From positions 1 to 14,498 of the forward strand of contig JADHTD010000036.1 of NCBI GenBank assembly GCA_016776525.1: 14,498 bases of DNA, read 5' to 3'. Both the position numbers and the translations under genes were made by a program. Shown one piece after another: positions 12,481-14,498 of the stretch (position 1 is the first letter of the stretch; each line of letters opens with the position of its first letter). Source of the DNA: Rhodospirillales bacterium. GTDB lineage: Bacteria; Pseudomonadota; Alphaproteobacteria; Rhodospirillales; JADHTD01. Under the pieces are notes generated by a model that saw only the letters and a list, made by a program, of their open reading frames with translations, was not told the DNA's origin and made no database searches.

Positions 12481-14498
12481 TTACTCCGCCGCCGCCATGT
12501 CCGGAATATCCGGACTGCCGTCCCATTTTTCGATTTCAATCAAACACGAGTTGGGGGCCGAGGCATGGGTCTTTTCCGTCTGCGTGCGTTTCGGCGTTAC
12601 CAGATTGATGCAACCCGCCTTGTCCGCCGAATAGCCGGGCTTGCCAAGCGGGTCGTAAACGGCGGACGCCTGTCGGCAGTGCACGACACCCGGCTGTAAA
12701 CGGTTGGTGAGGCGGGCCATGCAGATGACGGCGCCGCGGTCGTTATAGATTTTCACCAAGTCGCCTTCGGCGATGCCGCGTTGGACGGCGTCGTCCGGGT
12801 GCAGGCGCACCAGCCAGTAGAAATAACCGTCGATCTCGACCCGGTGGTCGCGGATATCGTTGATGGCGCTGTCCTTACCGTCGCCCTTGGTGTGGAAGCT
12901 GTAGCGCGCATGCGGGGTCATAAGCTGCAAGGGATATTTGGCAAGCCGGTCGGTGGTTTGCAGGCCTTCCCAGGACGGGATATAGCGGTTCAAGGGCGGA
13001 CGCCCAGGGTCATCGCTATAGCGTTTAAGGCTGGAACTTTCGAACTCAATCTTACCGGACTGGGTCTGCAACCCTTCGCGGAAGTCCTCGCCGTAGGAGC
13101 CGGGCAGCGGATGCGGTTCCGGCACGTCTTTCTTGCGCCCCTCGGCGAACCACTTATACGAGGTGGGGGCGCGGGTCTCTTCTTTTTCACTGGGCACCAC
13201 GAAGTAGCCCTTCTTGAGAAAATCCTTCCAATTGACATGCTGCGGCAGGTCTGAGGCGTCAAAGACCCGCTTCACCCAATCCAGTTCCGACATGCCTTCG
13301 GCGAAATAGGCGCTGTGGCCGAGGCGTTTGCAAATCTCATAGAAAATCTGGAAGTCGGATTTGGACTCACCCAACGGTTCGATGGCCGGATGTTGCAGGC
13401 TGATCAGGCGGTGGTTCAACTGCCCGATCCATTGGAAGCCGTAGCCCATGGGGCTGGCCCATTCGCCGATATCCCAGCGTTCGAAGTTGGTGCAGGCCGG
13501 CAAGATGATATCGGCAAAGCGGGCCTCGCCTTCGTTCCAGATCGATTGGTTGACGACAAACTCGATGTCGTCGGACTGGTACATTCTGATGTAACGGTTG
13601 CTTTCCGCCTGGGTGCCGATGTAGGAGCCGCCGTATTTGTACATCATGCGCACCGTCGAATGCCCCGGCGCCGGATATGTGAACTTGAAGAACTGCCCTT
13701 CGATGGAACGGGGATCGGTGGGATAGCCTTCGGCATAGCCGTCCTTGAGGGCTTCCGGCATGCGCAGGCGGGGGATCGTCTGGCCGACCGGGTTCATGCT
13801 GATCAGGTGGGGCATGCGCTGATAGAGATTGACGGCGCTGGCGGTATTATTGAGGTCGCCGCTGATGCCGCCTTCGGCGTACCCCGGGAAATAAAAGTTG
13901 TAATCGATGGGTGAGCCGAATTGCAGGCCGCCAAAGTTAATGCCCGGTTTACCCAGGCCCTGCATAGCCATCAGGCAGACCATGGCCCGCGCCCATTGGA
14001 TGCCGGTGGCCGAGCGGCAGGCGCCGCCCAAGGTGGTGCCCATACTGCCCGCCGACAGGTAGGTTTTCTTGGAGCCCCATTCACGGGCCAAGGCGCGGAC
14101 GTCCCGGGCGGCGACGCCGGTTTCCGCTTCCTGCCATTCCGGCGTTTTAGCCATGCCGTCCTCGTCGCCTAAGACATAATCCTGGTACTTGTCGAAACCG
14201 GTGGTGCGCTCGGCCACATAGTCTTTGTCGTATAGCCCTTCGTTCATCCACACATAGGCAATGGCGTGGGCCATCGCCGGGCTGGTGGCCGGGCGCGGTG
14301 CCAGCCACTTGCCGCCCAGCCAGGCTGCCGTATCGTTGAGGTAGGGGTCAATGTGCACCATCTTGATGTCGAGATCCTTGGCCCACTGGCGGCGCACGGT
14401 GCCTTCAAAGGAACCATAGACGCCGTTGGTGGTTTCCGGGTCGCTGGCCCAGTAGACGATCATCTCGGCTTCTTTCAGGCAGTCCTCCACCTGGCCGT
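12481..14498 (-). CDS. athL: Molybdopterin hydroxytransferase large subunit (AthL-like), 5' truncated
   Basis: The frame runs off the right edge and gives the last 671 residues of a bis-MGD molybdoenzyme of the DMSO reductase superfamily. Recognisable parts are the MGD-binding region EMIVYWASDPETTNG, the catalytic-domain core NQSIWNEGEARFADIILPAC followed by TNFERWDIGEWA, and the C-terminal dinucleotide-binding beta-barrel with LMTPHARYSFHTKGDGK, EGDLVKIYNDRGAV and AVYDPLGKPGYSADKAGC. These segments closely resemble what I remember of Pelobacter acidigallici pyrogallol transhydroxylase (about 875 residues), so roughly 200 N-terminal residues are missing. The missing part includes the Mo-ligand serine. 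That enzyme moves hydroxyl groups between polyhydroxybenzenes in the cytoplasm; relatives include resorcinol hydroxylase and catechol dehydroxylases. The GTG at 14490 is internal, not a start. The subfamily call is fairly sure; the substrate is not. Confidence 0.88.
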   Translation of the reverse strand, partial: GQVEDCLKEAEMIVYWASDPETTNGVYGSFEGTVRRQWAKDLDIKMVHIDPYLNDTAAWLGGKWLAPRPATSPAMAHAIAYVWMNEGLYDKDYVAERTTGFDKYQDYVLGDEDGMAKTPEWQEAETGVAARDVRALAREWGSKKTYLSAGSMGTTLGGACRSATGIQWARAMVCLMAMQGLGKPGINFGGLQFGSPIDYNFYFPGYAEGGISGDLNNTASAVNLYQRMPHLISMNPVGQTIPRLRMPEALKDGYAEGYPTDPRSIEGQFFKFTYPAPGHSTVRMMYKYGGSYIGTQAESNRYIRMYQSDDIEFVVNQSIWNEGEARFADIILPACTNFERWDIGEWASPMGYGFQWIGQLNHRLISLQHPAIEPLGESKSDFQIFYEICKRLGHSAYFAEGMSELDWVKRVFDASDLPQHVNWKDFLKKGYFVVPSEKEETRAPTSYKWFAEGRKKDVPEPHPLPGSYGEDFREGLQTQSGKIEFESSSLKRYSDDPGRPPLNRYIPSWEGLQTTDRLAKYPLQLMTPHARYSFHTKGDGKDSAINDIRDHRVEIDGYFYWLVRLHPDDAVQRGIAEGDLVKIYNDRGAVICMARLTNRLQPGVVHCRQASAVYDPLGKPGYSADKAGCINLVTPKRTQTEKTHASAPNSCLIEIEKWDGSPDIPDMAAAE
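12484..12487 (-). promoter_or_regulatory. Ribosome binding site deciding the small-subunit start
   Basis: GGAG, within the last codons of the large subunit, is eight bases from the ATG at 12475 but only two from the ATG at 12481. This favours the later start. Confidence 0.5.

Noticed and set aside
14488..14490. GTG as the start of the molybdoenzyme large subunit
   Set aside because: The frame continues beyond it to the window edge, and about 200 residues of the conserved N-terminal domain would be missing. It is an internal valine codon.
11624..14498. Assignment as DMSO, polysulfide or nitrate reductase
   Set aside because: The small subunit lacks the four-cluster ligand pattern of those enzymes and carries a C-terminal beta-sandwich. 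No membrane-anchor subunit gene follows, and the large-subunit segments fit the transhydroxylase branch better.

Overview
This window reads like the chromosome of a Gram-negative, probably alphaproteobacterial (Rhodospirillales-like) organism. The reasons are moderate to high GC, tightly coupled ATGA overlaps between genes, and a set of TRAP, Liv-type ABC and sodium:solute transporters with Tat and Sec signal peptides. The taxon is inferred from general protein character; no rRNA or marker gene is present.

Left part (1-2402). The 3' end of a sodium:solute symporter gene closes with a strong intrinsic terminator (572-605). Then come a plus-strand pair, a small two-TM protein and a membrane-anchored TPR protein two bases apart, and two minus-strand genes for small membrane proteins of unknown function. 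A gap of about 435 bp (2403-2838) separates these from a Gfo/Idh/MocA-family NAD(P)-dependent oxidoreductase on the plus strand (2839-3906). The gap holds a 20-bp palindrome and a 21-bp-phased direct repeat that may be operators.

Main part (3978-14498, all minus strand, read right to left). This is one compact, apparently polycistronic array. It starts with a molybdopterin oxidoreductase large subunit (5' end outside the window) and its iron-sulfur small subunit, which carries a C-terminal beta-sandwich domain. The pair matches the pyrogallol-phloroglucinol transhydroxylase (AthL/AthS) branch of the DMSO reductase superfamily. Next come a Tat-exported ABC substrate-binding protein, a complete TRAP transporter (dctP, dctQ, dctM), and the core of a Liv-type ABC transporter (livG, livF, livH, livM). 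The TRAP genes sit between the ABC binding protein and its ATPases and permeases. The array ends against the oxidoreductase gene in a shared terminator zone (3920-3969).

The most economical reading is a catabolic operon for a polyhydroxylated aromatic compound or a relative: two unrelated high-affinity uptake systems feed a molybdenum hydroxytransferase or (de)hydroxylase. The substrate cannot be read from the sequence. The small subunit appears to have lost the ligands of one of the three [4Fe-4S] clusters described for the Pelobacter enzyme, which suggests a distinct subfamily. No RNA genes, CRISPR arrays, insertion sequences or phage genes were seen.
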